From Rotaria sp. Silwood1 (Eukaryota > Rotifera > Eurotatoria > Philodinida > Philodinidae): a stretch of 64,000 nucleotides of DNA. Each line of letters starts with the position of its first letter. The stretch's first letter is position 1. The notes beneath the pieces are model-generated. The model saw only the letters and a list, made by a program, of their open reading frames with translations. It searched no databases and had not been told where the DNA came from. The position numbers were made by a program, and so were the translations under genes. Below, piece by piece: positions 49,940-62,474 of the stretch. Where the stretch lies: the NCBI GenBank assembly GCA_905250075.1, contig CAJNOP010000061.1:573831-637830 (forward strand), read 5' to 3'.

Positions 49940-51016
49940 GTAAGTTTGAATGATTTAATCAATCGTTTTAATCATTATTTACTGTTTTTAAAGTGATATT
50001 CATTTTGTATACTTGGACTTCGATTGCCTTTCGCAAAGAATGTTTCTCAGCATATTAACAGTGTTTGAATATTGCACGACAACGTTTACAACAATTTAAC
50101 TAACTTTTAAGCGTAAATTCGAGATCTCTTTCCCCTGTCTTTATCTTAAATATCATTATAGAAAGAATGTTTAAATCTTTCTTTGTACAATGCTTTTGTG
50201 CGTGAGCTTCAGTTAATCTTGCCTAGAATAAAAGTTTTGAATATTACTCACATATTCTACTACTAATGTCTTCATTAACGATACTCAATGTAAAATCTTA
50301 GCCTTCTATAGAAAAGATAAGACGTTTGTAGATGAAATAATTATTCATAAATGATCTTATCGTTGTCAGTGTGATCATTCTATGGCAATCGAGCAATGGA
50401 TCATACGCATGCAGAACACTTACTCAAAACAATCTGCCATTTCGTGAACAAGGTTCATGCACAAGAAACTAATAAAAAAAGATACGATTCAATATTGATT
50501 GGTTTAACTCTGTTTGAGTTTTCATTTCATTCGTTTCAATTTTGCCCATCAGTATCTCAAGAAGGTTTGCTCTCCTTTTGCTTATATCTCAATCTAGAAA
50601 TAAAATATGTTTTCAACTTTGTCGGTCAACAGCAGTAAACTTGAGGATATGCGTGTGGAACTTCTCTTCATTGACACTTACACCTGCTATTGAATTAGAT
50701 ATTTATCATTGAATATAATGTTCTTTGAAATGGTCGTGTAAAACGTAATAACAACAAAAAGCATATGTATCTTTTAGATAAATATCGAGAGTAATATCAA
50801 CTAGAGCATTTTCTTTTGTTAGAATGAAATTTTATGATGATAATTAGCAAAAATAACATGAAACAGTTGAACTTCGAATAAACTTTTCTTGACAATTCAA
50901 TTTTAAAAAAATAGATGTTGAGAAAGAAAAACAATAAGAAAGAAATCCGATTTTATGAAACGATATTCATTTTTTTATAACATTCGATAATAACAATACT
51001 TCTTAGTCAACTTTGA
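49940..51016. other. Intergenic, nothing recognised
   Basis: Open frame 50396-50638 has no family resemblance. No transposon ends were seen. Confidence 0.5.
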
Positions 51017-54000
51017 TCAATTGTTGCCATTATCGGCATATTGAATAAGTCCATGTTTTGGTAAAATATTATTTGGAATATCAAAATCGACTACTCTTCC
51101 TTGATGCAATACAATAATTCTATCACTTTTAGCAACTGTATTTAATCGATGAGCAATAGTTAATATTGTTCTATTTTGAAATTTTTCTGCAATAACATTT
51201 TGAATTAATGAATCAGTTGTTCGATCAACATTTGCTGTTGCTTCATCAATCATTAATATTTTACTTTGTTTTAAAATAGCACGTGCAACACATATTAATT
51301 GACATTGACCTGCACTAAAATTACTACCTGATTCAGCGACTAATTGATGAAGACCAGCTGGACTATTAGAAACTATATGTTTAAGTTGAACTGATTCGAG
51401 TGCTAAAAGACATTGTTCATCTGTATATTGTTCAAATGGATCTAAATTATAACGAAGTGTTCCAGCAAATAAAATTGGTGATTGAGGAATAACACTTAAT
51501 CGTGAACGAAGATTATTTAATGAAATACAATTTATATCAATACCATCAATAAAAATTTGACCACTAACAGATTGTCGATCAATAAGACGAAATATAGCTT
51601 GAAATAAAGAAGATTTTCCAGCACCTAATACAATAGAAATAAAAAATAATTATTTAATCATATAAATAAACAATACCTGTTCGACCAATAATACCAATTT
51701 TCTCTTTGGGTTCAATACGTAAATCAATATTATTAAGAACAGATTCCAATTCTACTCGATAACGCATTGAATACTTCTTAAATTCAATGATTCCTCGATT
51801 TGGCCAATCCTCTGATGGTTGAATAAGTAAATCAATATTATTTTCATTTTCTTCCGGTACTAATTGTCCATATTCATATATACGTTCAGCACTTGTCATA
51901 TAATTTTCTGCTTCAGCTGATTGTCTTACAGCCCACTGAAAAAGCATTGTTAAATTAATACAATACATAAGACTAAGTGCTGCAGATGATGGATCAATAC
52001 GATGACGAAATGCTATTGTTAAAATGGATGTAATTAAAGAAAGTACTGATGTCATAAGATCAAGTCGTAAACCAAACCAACGTACAGCAGCAATTAATAT
52101 GAAAAAAGCACGTGAATTTGTGTCAACTCGATTAATAAATAATTGTATAAAATCTTCTTGAACATTGAATGCACGAATAGTTGAAAGTCCACCATTTAAC
52201 GATGAAGAAAAAAGTGCATAAACAGGACTACGTGTAACGCTTTCTAATCGTTTTATTTGACGACTTGAACGTAAATAAAAACGACGTAACCACCAGAAAG
52301 CTGGTAAAAGAGGAATAAGAATAAGCAGTACCAATGGATTAACAATACCAATAATTACTAATGAGCCTAATGTCATTAGTAAACATTGTAAAGCATCAAA
52401 CAAAGTCATTGGTAATAATTCGTCAATGACTTGTTGATCTTTACTAACTCGATTTAAAATACGTCCACTAGGATTACTTTCAAAAAAACGAAGTGATGTA
52501 TATAATATTCCTGTTAACATTCTATTATGTAAATGATTTGAACTATATAATATTAGATAAAAAAAATATTGAGCACGTATTAAAGCGATAATAAGTGTTC
52601 CTAATGTTAAACCTAAATAAACATACATATTCATAGATAATCTTTGTTCTTCATCGGATTTTGCTGACCATAAACTAAGCCATCGATTAGAAATATCGAA
52701 GATTGCTTCAGCAATAAACATGATAATAATAAGTAAACAAAAACCAAACCAACCAAAAGGAGTTGAAGAAAATAATTTATACCATATTGACCAAGTTACA
52801 GCACCAATAGCAGCTGTTTCATTAACGACAATTGATTTATTATCTGCAGTAGCTTTTGATAAATCAAGTAATAATGGTTGTATTACTTTTTCTTTTTCAG
52901 TTTCTTCTTCATCCGTTGTTGATAATATTTCTTTGGTTTGTTCAAGATATCCGTCTGGATTAATTTGACCATCTTTTAAAAATATGATTTGATGTGTTGA
53001 TTTATGTAAAAATTGTGTTTGATGAGTAACTAAAAGACGTGTTTTTTCTTTTAATAATCCATTAGGTCCAATACATTGATCATAAATTCTTTGAGCTACT
53101 TCTTGATCTACAGCAGCAAGTGGATCATCCAATAGATAGATATCAGCATCAACATAGAGTGCTCGTGCTAATGCAATTCGTGCTTTTTGTCCACCACTAA
53201 TATTAACACCTTTTTCACCGACTACTGTTAAATCGCCAACTTCTCCAAATGTAAGTAAATCAACATCAAGACAACATGCTTGTATTACATTTGAATAACG
53301 TTGTTCATCAAACGGTTTACCAAGAAGAATATTAGCTCGGATAGTATCAGCAAATATCCATGGTAATTGTGAAGCATATGCAAAAGAACCAAACACTTTT
53401 AAATCACCACTTACTAATGTCATTTCACCTAAAATAGCACATAATAAAGATGATTTACCTGCTCCAACAGGTCCTGCAATACCGACTAATGTACCACGGT
53501 CTATATTAATTGTAAGATTAGTTAGACATGTTGTTTCTGTCCATGAGAATGATGCATTATTCATTGATATTATTGTTGTTCCCATTTGTGGTTCAGATGT
53601 TATGTGTTCTTGTATTTTTGTCAATCTCATAAATGCATCTATACGTTTAGATGCAGCCAACATTTCAGCAAATCGTTCAATAGCTACTGGTAAATAATTT
53701 GTTACTGGTACTCGTATCAAACCAAAAAATGTTAGAGCAGTAAAAATATCGACTGGTTTTAACTTATCACCCATGAGCCAATAACCACCAAAAGTTGCTA
53801 ATGAAATAAGTGGTAATGATGAAAAATATAGACCCATATTAATTGCACGTAAACGACTTGCACGCAGAATACTAGCTAATTCATTTTTGCGTAAATCATA
53901 CACACGTTGTTCCATTGGTTTTTCCCAATTATACATTTTTACAATTTGACATCCATTAACAAGTTCATTTATTGCTTGAACACGTTTATCAGCACATGCC

Positions 54001-54803
54001 ATAGTTGTTTTACGATATTTACTAAATAATCGACCAAATCTTAATTGTAAAGGTATAAGAAGGATAAGTACACCATAACCAAACAATGTAGGTAATATAC
54101 CAATTGACCACCATATTAAACCAAATGCAACCAATGCTTGAAGTGGTGCTTCCCAAAGATAATGCATATATTGACCAAATTCTTCAAATTTACTTGCATC
54201 ATTAGCGACTAAATTAATTACTTGTGCAGCTGTTGTTGTTTGTTGTAAAGATGCTGTACTTAGTGATAATAAACGTTTATAAATAGTTGCTGATAATGCA
54301 TTACGAACACGCATACCCATACGAGTTGTACGAAAATAAGCTTGTTGATGAAGAAAAGCTTGTGTTGCTGAACATGCAAATAAACCTAAAGCATAGAGAT
54401 AACCCGCATAGACTTCATAAAATGTTGTCGATGGTTTTGATTGAGATTTTTGACTAATGATATATAATACAATTTGTCGAAGAAGAAGTGGCTGAGCAAC
54501 CCGTGCTGCATTATACGGTATCAATAGAAATATGACAAAAACACATTGTTTCCAAAAAGCTCGCATAATTATATGCCATGTGGTTGTATTTGTTAACCAT
54601 AAATTATTATCAGTATAATAACTAAGTTTATTTAATAATCCAGAACATTTATCATTCACTGATAAATCATCAAGATCTTCATCAGTTAATTCACGTTTAT
54701 AACCTAATGAAAGTATAGGATTAAGCCACCACCAAAATAATACATGAAAGAAACGTAAAATAGATGAATGAGCCCAGTCAAAACGACTTGATTGTCGCTC
54801 CAT
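51017..54803 (-). CDS. ABC transporter subfamily C, MRP4-like
   Basis: Two exons, 54803-51677 and 51624-51017, with a 52-bp GT-AG intron placed inside the second Walker A (GRTG-AGKS), give 1244 codons. This suits short MRPs that lack the N-terminal TMD0. The order is linker, first six-helix domain, NBD1, second six-helix domain, NBD2. NBD1: Walker A GPVGAGKSS, Q-loop YASQLPWIF, signature NISGGQKARIALARAL, Walker B IYLLDDPLAAVD. NBD2: GRTGAGKSS, signature NFSAGQCQLICVARAI, Walker B ILMIDEATANVD, H-loop TIAHRLNT. The start MERQSSRFDWAHSS and FFWWLNPIL-type helix are family-like. It exports organic anions, nucleotides or conjugates across the plasma membrane using ATP. NBD1 keeps the aspartate at the catalytic-glutamate position (LLDDP), normal for this subfamily. 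No lesions were found. Confidence 0.95.
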
Positions 54804-57800
54804 ACTTTTGTATTCTGATAAAAAGAAAACATTGATACACTTTATTCATTCGTTGTTCTCTTTCTTTACATATCATATTTAACTAAATTTTTCTATCTTT
54901 ATCTTCTGTTCTAAAGAATACACTATCATGTTGTTGTGTTTTTTATTGAAGCCTTTCAACGTTATATGACACATTTGTTTTTATATTTTGTCATGAGGAC
55001 ATTTTATATATCTTTTTTTCACATGTCCTAACAATAGGATGCATTCCATTGGATAAGTGACTTTTGAAATAGACTTCAAAAGACTCAATAAATAAAATTT
55101 TGCATTAAAGCTATGATAGACAAGTTGATTCACCAATGATCGGTTTAAGTTAAGACATATAAAATAGTAATTTGTGTTACGATCATGATGATCCTCTTTT
55201 TGTTTTGACCATACCGTTCGACATCTCAATCTATGTCATGTTGTTTCGAATATTCAAAAAAAATCTAGCGGTAGTATAAAACTTATTGTCAGTATGTTTA
55301 TAACTGTTATTGAAGTCTCAATAAGTATTCTTCGTTTCAAGGTTTCTTCGCTCTTTGATCAAGACGATTACTGATAATCTCATCGATACTATGAATAGAA
55401 ATAATTGGCTATCGTTCAGTGGAAATATGTCGATATTTGAAAATTAATTAGATATATCGAAAAAATGCGATGATTAGTCCCAAAATACATTTGAATTACC
55501 ACGGAAAACATTAGTCTTAGGCTCATAGTGATCATTTTTAATGATATGGCATTTCAGAATCATATTTTAAACGCTTTGAATTCATCAGTATTATAAAAGT
55601 ATTCGATCGTGTCTAATGTAACCTACGTGATAATCTTAGTGATTTTCTCATCTATAATCAATGTCGTATGTTCCTCTGAGACATTTTTCAGACATGAACT
55701 AACTAATAGTTTTTTCTTGTACATATATCTATATTTGTGTGGTAATGAGAAAAAAAAAGATTAAGTTTGTTTTATTTTTTTGTCTTTTTTCTATACTTTA
55801 TCTATTTAACCTCTATGCTACCTTTTATCGGTGACATGAAAGATAAGTATACGTTTTTATCTCTCAAGCAAACCATAAACAAAGAATTGTCAATCTTTTC
55901 TTTGCAAAAAAAAAAATACATAAGACATCTAGGTGTCTTCTCTTTTTTTAACTCTCTATTGACGCATTAAATCTGTTAGTCACTGCAATATTTCCAAATG
56001 ATCTAATCATTTTCTTATATATGAACCACTATGGTTGAGTAATTATGTTGTTCAACGCATATCTTCAAAGTTTTGTATCCGAACCTCAGTATCATAAGTC
56101 ATGAATTAAACTTGAGCAAGTCATGTGCAGCTGTTTGCCTTGGATCAACTGTTCATAAAAGCAATTGAACAGAATAACAGAACGGAAGAGCTACATATCC
56201 ATTAGCAACAAGATAAGCAACTAATCAATTTATTATGTATAATGGTGATTTAAGAAGAATAAAAACAACTTGACCATGTTCTTCACACATTTATATTTAG
56301 ATCTAGATAATATCAAATGTCTAGAGAATAAATAAAATGTTCCATTCTTTCAATAATTATCCTTATTACTACGATTGTAGAAGTAAAATTGTGTTTTTGA
56401 TGGAATAGATGCTCATTTAATCCTTAATATTATGACAACTATTTAGTATTTTTATTAACAATAAATATATCTTTTACATTTATTCTTTTAATTAAATTAA
56501 ATCAAGTTTAATAAAAATATCAACTTGCTGAAACAATGTATTATTTGTCCTTTAGCTAAGTATAAATACACATTGTGGAAGAGTTCTTCCGTTTTCAAGT
56601 CGATGATATATTTCAATCAGTAATCTGAACAAAAGTCAAATACCATATCGAAGTATAAACATATTTTTTGAGAGAAAAGTACACAAACCAGACATATTTA
56701 GTATGCACAAAATAAAACTCGGCTCCTCTTCGCATACTTCTGTAATTTTTCTAAAACATTAATTGATAGCAAATAGCTAACCGAATAATGTCAAGGTGTT
56801 TATTATTTGTACTATTTACTCATTTATTCAGAAACGTGCAGCCGATTATATTTCAACATTCATTAAAAGTTTTCTGTATATTCACTCAAAAACTAATTCG
56901 ATGTACACTATTTTTGAAATATAAAAGATTGTCAAACAAGTAATAATCTTTGAAATATAAGTCATTCAAGCTTCACTTGAATTCTTAAGTTTATTTTTTT
57001 TAAATAACCAACAAACAGTTATTGCCTCTACTGAAAATAATTATTCTTTGGTTAGCCTAAATTTTAATTCTCCGATAAGTTATACATGACAGACAAGTAA
57101 TTCTTATTTTTTTAGGTTCTGAAATAAATCAACAATGGTTTTTAACAAGAAATTCCATTTCCAATACAAAAAATATTTATGGTCTCTCCATGATTGATAA
57201 CACATTACTGTATACATTGTCATGAAATCAGCGAAATATTGTTTCATAGAAATACGAAACTTTAATACAGTTAAAAAAAATTTTATTAATGATCCAGCAA
57301 CTTCGGTCGGTTCCTTTTTAACTGTAGTTAAATGCAAAAGAATGCGATTTATTAACATTCTATTTGATTGGCGTATCTATTACGCATGAGGTGTAGAAAT
57401 TGCCAAGTGAATTATGAATCGTCAAATAAGATATATTATATTTTCCTTCTCTCTAATTGGTTTTTCTTAATAATATACTATCAAGAGAAGAAGAAAATAA
57501 TTCATTATGATCCGTAAATTACATCTTCATCAATAAAATTTAATTTTTAAACTATATATGAACAAACTGAATAAAATTCAAGAAGGTCAATTCAAAGTAA
57601 AAGTAAAAGAAATCTTGTCAGAAGATACTCAATTTTAGTTGATAATTAATTTTTCTTTTTCCAATTATTAAATTTCTATTAAATATATATTCAAAAAAAA
57701 TAAATTGAACAAAATATCCACTTGATCCATCTTTCACTAAAAAACCAAGACGTCTAGAATGTGATTTTTACTAATGGATTTTTTTTTTCGTCGTTTTTTT

Positions 57801-58035
57801 TCCAAGACAAGTGATCCGATATCAGATTAAATATTGTTCTATTGACAATCAACAATAAAAAAAAATTAAGAAAATTTTTTACTTTGAATTAAGATTAACA
57901 TATTTTACCGATGCAGTCTTTTTAAGATATATATTCAAAACTTATATGATGAATGAATATGTTTACAAAAATTGTCTCAATGTTACTGTCGTGTTATTTT
58001 GAATATCTATGATATAGTATCATTAATTCATTGTA
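54804..58035. other. Intergenic between the ABC transporter and the receptor gene
   Basis: The region just upstream of 54803 presumably holds the ABC transporter's promoter, but no element can be named. The minus frame 57104-57358 is protein-like in composition but unrecognised. Confidence 0.45.
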
Positions 58036-59046
58036 ATGAAGCGATCATGGGAAATTTTAATCAAAACAAATGTTCACGAAGAAGAATTATCAAACGATTT
58101 TTATACAGGAAAAATATCAAATAGACTACAATTTTGGTTACTTCTTATTTTCGGAGTGCCATCATTAATCTGTTCTCTATTTATAATTTATCAATATCTA
58201 TTAGATCGTACACGTCGTCATGCATTACACAATCATATTATTCTACTAATCATACTGGCAAATGTAATTCTTATTTGTACAGATTTTTCATGGATGTTAG
58301 ATAGTTTTCGTCGTTCAGGACATGTTTTATCAGCAACGCCAGCTTTTTGTATGATTTGGTGGTTTCTTGATTTTAGTTTGTATAATACTCAAACAGTTCT
58401 ACTTGCATGGGCATCAATCGAACGTCATATTCTTATATTTCACAATAAAATGATTACAACAACAAAACAAAAAATTTTCTATCATTATCTTCCACCAGTA
58501 TTAATTCTTATTTATTTATTTAGTTTTTATGTTGCTGTTATATTTCTACCACCATGTCACAATCAATTTAGATATAATGCTGTTGAATGTGGAGCAAATC
58601 CTTGTTTTTTAAGTGTAGAAATTCTTGCTTTATGGGATTCAATTGTACATAGTGCTTTGCCTACTCTTATTATTGCTATATTTAGTCTTGCTTTACTTTA
58701 TCGTGTAATTGCACAGAAAAAACGACTTCGACAGCCTATTCAATGGCGAAAATATCGACGTATGTCAATGCAACTTCTAACACTTGCAGCTGTTTATCTA
58801 TTTCTTAATTTTCCTTTAACAATAATTATGCTTGTACAACTTTTTCAAGATACAGGACGTCATTTTGGCTTCGGAGCTCAACTTTATGTTTTCTTTCTTA
58901 CATATGCTATTACACTTTCATTACCATTTGTTGTATGTCTCAATTATTTAACGAATGATAAACATCAACATCAAAGAATTTTTCCAATGCTCACATTCTC
59001 ACAACATCAACGAACGTTTGCTAGAGATATATCAAATACTATATAA
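58036..59046 (+). CDS. Orphan seven-transmembrane receptor, rhodopsin-like
   Basis: A single exon of 336 codons with seven hydrophobic segments: about residues 32-57, 64-88, 101-137, 153-176, 197-224, 241-267 and 275-299. TM3 ends in ASIERHILIF, the position of DRY (here ERH). A cysteine before TM3 (PAFCM) and others in the second loop (PPCHNQ, VECGANPC) could form the usual bridge. TM6 carries NFPLT where many receptors have CWxP, and TM7 has LPFVVCLNYL in place of NPxxY. Extracellular N-terminus of about 30 residues, no signal peptide. The ligand is unknown. Bdelloids have many such intron-poor orphan receptors. Start chosen at the first ATG of the frame. Confidence 0.8.
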   Translation: MKRSWEILIKTNVHEEELSNDFYTGKISNRLQFWLLLIFGVPSLICSLFIIYQYLLDRTRRHALHNHIILLIILANVILICTDFSWMLDSFRRSGHVLSATPAFCMIWWFLDFSLYNTQTVLLAWASIERHILIFHNKMITTTKQKIFYHYLPPVLILIYLFSFYVAVIFLPPCHNQFRYNAVECGANPCFLSVEILALWDSIVHSALPTLIIAIFSLALLYRVIAQKKRLRQPIQWRKYRRMSMQLLTLAAVYLFLNFPLTIIMLVQLFQDTGRHFGFGAQLYVFFLTYAITLSLPFVVCLNYLTNDKHQHQRIFPMLTFSQHQRTFARDISNTI

Positions 59047-60510
59047 ATAAAATAATAGATATTTTTTTCTTTTACAATATAGATTCGTATTACTATTGTT
59101 AATCGTCAGAAAGTATTATCATCGTATATTTTTAGGTAATAGAATAAATCGAATTAAACAAAATACATATGTATACAAAATAATGAAAGTTATCTTATAA
59201 ATTTCAATGATTCTATGTAATGAGTTGCATGATATTTTTTTAAAGCATTCAAAACCTTTCTTGTTAATCAATCTTTGTCTTTTCTTCATTTTTGACATTA
59301 CTTGAACAAAAAAATATATCTCTCACAAAAAAAATGTTTTTCTTGTATTCAAAAATAAATAAATTCTTTTTTACTTAGATTTTGCATCGACAAAGAATAG
59401 CATCATCGTGAAGGAGTTATTTGTATACATATATAATTCTATTTCATTTTCCAATATGAATTGATTGTTTAGATATTATTGATCAATCAATGTATTTCCT
59501 TTTCTGTCCATAGACTATGTTCAAATCGTTCATGCTGTAAATACCTGAAAATATCCATTATCTTGCTTGTTGATTGTCATGGGAAGCTCATGCTTTGAAT
59601 TTGTTAGTTTAGTAGTGAGAACTTTGTTTTTACTCGAAGATGTCTAATGTTCTTTACTAACCCTAGAAAATTTTTCTTTTGCTAGTATTCTAGAATTTCT
59701 ATGACGACTGAAGAAACTAGTTTTTGGCAGTTGATTTGTCTGGCTCTAGAAAAACTCCAGGAGAAAATAATGGTAAATTGATATAGTAATTATTGAAACG
59801 TAATCTGATTATATTTGGAAAACACTTTCAAAAAAGAATTCACTAATATAAAGTTATTCTCACATTGTATTCTGAAAGAGACTTATTGAATGCTAGCAAA
59901 AACATGACAATCGAAGCAAAAACGAAAGGATAAGAAATTAGATTTAGAGTTTTTTTCAATATTTTAAAAACGAATGCTACAAAAATATGTATTTTTCTAA
60001 TCATTAGAAACTTTCCTTTGTGTTCAAAAAAGCAATGAAAGCAATAGTCAACAAACAAATATTTGAAAACGGTTCAAATTTTTTCTTTGTTTTTCGTTTG
60101 AAAATATGAAACAAAAGAATATTAATTATTATTTCAAATTACCGAAAATCTACCAAAAAATTATTAAGCTACAGAAAGTCATTCAAATCCATGTACAACA
60201 ATATCTATATTGAAGTCAAAAAACAGAAAAAAAATGATTTATTTACATGGAATGAATCTATGTGAGTTAACTGGTAAATTTCCACCACAATTTCATTAAT
60301 CTTAGTATTCAACGTATATTTTGATTTTATTGAATAATTATGAACTAACAGAAAAAAAATGATCATTTAAAAATAATAGAACACTAGAAATTTTGTTTTA
60401 TGCTGATGATAATTATTGCTCACAAGCTTCAATATTTTTCAATATAGAGAAAAAATGATAATCATCATAAAATGAATGATAGACAGCGAAAAATGTAATT
60501 GGTTTGATAA
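59047..60510. other. Intergenic, nothing recognised
   Basis: AT-rich sequence between convergent genes. It would contain the 3' ends of both transcripts. Confidence 0.5.
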
Positions 60511-61453
60511 TTATGCTTGTGGAGCTTTTAATTCTGATGGAATAATACAACGTGGAATTTCAACCATTTTATGTAAATTCGCAGCATGTCGTTTGTTATA
60601 AATAGCCAAAACTTGTTTTTGTCGATCAGTTAATGTAGCTTCTCCTTCTTTTGTCTTACTTAATTCAAGGTGATTCATAGCCCATTCAAGTTCATCATAA
60701 CTAGCTCCTATTTGATCTTCATCTGTTCTTGTATCACCAAATAAACCATCAGTTGGTGGTGCTTTAATTATATCTTGTCCAACACCTAATACAGCAGCAA
60801 CAGCACGTACTTCAGATTTCATTAAATCAGCTATGGGACTAAGATCAACACCACCATCACCTTCAAATCAAATATAGACTTAAGATTTTACAAAAATTAA
60901 AAACTTTCTTTTCATTGATATTTACCATATTTTGTAAAAAAACCAACACCAAAATCTTCAACTTTATTTCCAGTGCCAGCAACAAGATAATTTTTTAGTG
61001 AAGCAAAATAATATAAATTAACCTTTATAAAACAATAAGATTTAATAAATCATTGATAAAATCTAGGGAAAATAATCTTACCATTCTTAAACGTGATCTT
61101 ACATTAGCAAATGCAAGCTCTGTATCAGCATTAACATCATCAATTTCACTTTTTTTAACTGTTTTTTCAAATGTTTCAAAAACATCCGTTAAATTAACTT
61201 CAGCACCTGTTACATTCGAAAAATGTGATGTAAGCCACTCAATATGTGCTCGACTTCGTTGTTTTTCACTTGATGATTGTCGAATGGGCATTTCAATAAC
61301 AAGTACAGGTAAATCAGTACGAGCACATAATGTTGATACTACAGCTGAATCAATTCCACCTGATACACCAACAACAAAACCTTTTGTATGACTAATATTA
61401 TGATAATCTTTAAGCCAATTTATTATATATTCAATTACTCGTTTTGTTTGCAT
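60511..61453 (-). CDS. nadE: NH3-dependent NAD+ synthetase, bacterial type
   Basis: Three exons, 61453-61082, 61022-60926 and 60860-60511, with introns of 59 and 65 bp in phase, give 272 codons, the size of bacterial NadE. The enzyme amidates nicotinic acid adenine dinucleotide to NAD+ with ATP and ammonia. Motifs: P-loop GVSGGIDSAVVSTLCA near residue 30, LVAGTGNKVEDFGVGFFTKY, GDGGVDLSPIADLMKSEVRA, PPTDGLFGDTRTDEDQIG, and HKMVEIPRCIIP at the end. Animals normally use a glutamine-dependent enzyme with a fused N-terminal nitrilase domain; none is present here. The introns and host-like AT content show a resident eukaryotic gene, not contamination, so acquisition from bacteria is the likely history. 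A good acceptor (ATTTTTAG) lies just upstream of the ATG, so a 5' non-coding exon is possible. Confidence 0.93.
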
Positions 61454-62474
61454 TTCAATCAAATCTAAAAATATTGTACATTAAGTGTAAAATTTGACAG
61501 GATAATAAAAGTCAAAAAAAAATACATATATACATTTATGTATACTTAGTCGCACGGATATTATTCTTTTTTTCATTGTTCATTATCAACTATTCTTTGT
61601 CACATAGATCATAAAAAAGAGACACATAATATTACATATCACAGGGAGTAACACAGAAAGAGAGAGAACGTGTAAAAGCAAACAAAAAATACAAATTATT
61701 TCTGACTAGAAAAAAAAAAGTCAAAATATGAACGCTCAACGTTTCAACATTCAAGTTCAATATAATCGATCATACGCTGTCGAGCCTAAATAAAAATCAT
61801 AATAAATTTATATTTCTAGCAATAAAAGTTTTGCTTTTTACGTGCATTTGTCGATCATATTAAGATTGACATTAAGCAGGCTAGTGAGTAGCAATCTTTT
61901 TTTTTTTTTTTTTATTAGAAAAAAATAATTATATCCAAGGAAACATACAACAATCAGCACCACGAATCTAATTAGAGGGGAGAACGAAAAACATATGACT
62001 CGGATAAACAACAAAAATCAACGGTATGTAAACCGGAAAAAAAAATTTCTCAAATTATTGCACAAAGAATAAAATGAGTGTTAAAAAAAATAAAGAAGCA
62101 AGAGCAAAACAAGCAGCAAAGCAAAAAAAAATTATATATTGTGAACGCTTATGCAGACGTGCAAAAAAAAAATATGATTGAGTCATTGAACTGTTTAATA
62201 GTTCACCGAATAATTAAGAATTTGGTTAAGAAAGAAACAAAAAAAAAAAGATAAAAGATTTTGCATTATATTCAAAATTTGTTTAAATAGAAAAAAAAAA
62301 TTATTTCAAAATTCGTTTATTATCACAGAGAAAAAATCGCCGTCTGAAAATTTATTTTATAAAAATAATTTGTTTTTTTTTTCGTTGTATAAAGATATTC
62401 TTATAAAAAATAAATCAATTAAATAATTATCATGGTGACCAACAGTGCAATGACTCATATATGAACTAATTTTA
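61454..62474. other. Intergenic, A/T homopolymer-rich
   Basis: Many poly-A/poly-T runs (for example 19 T near 61895). No gene or element was recognised. Confidence 0.55.

Noticed and set aside
52720..52968. Plus-strand open frame inside the ABCC gene
   Set aside because: Shadow of the minus-strand coding sequence.
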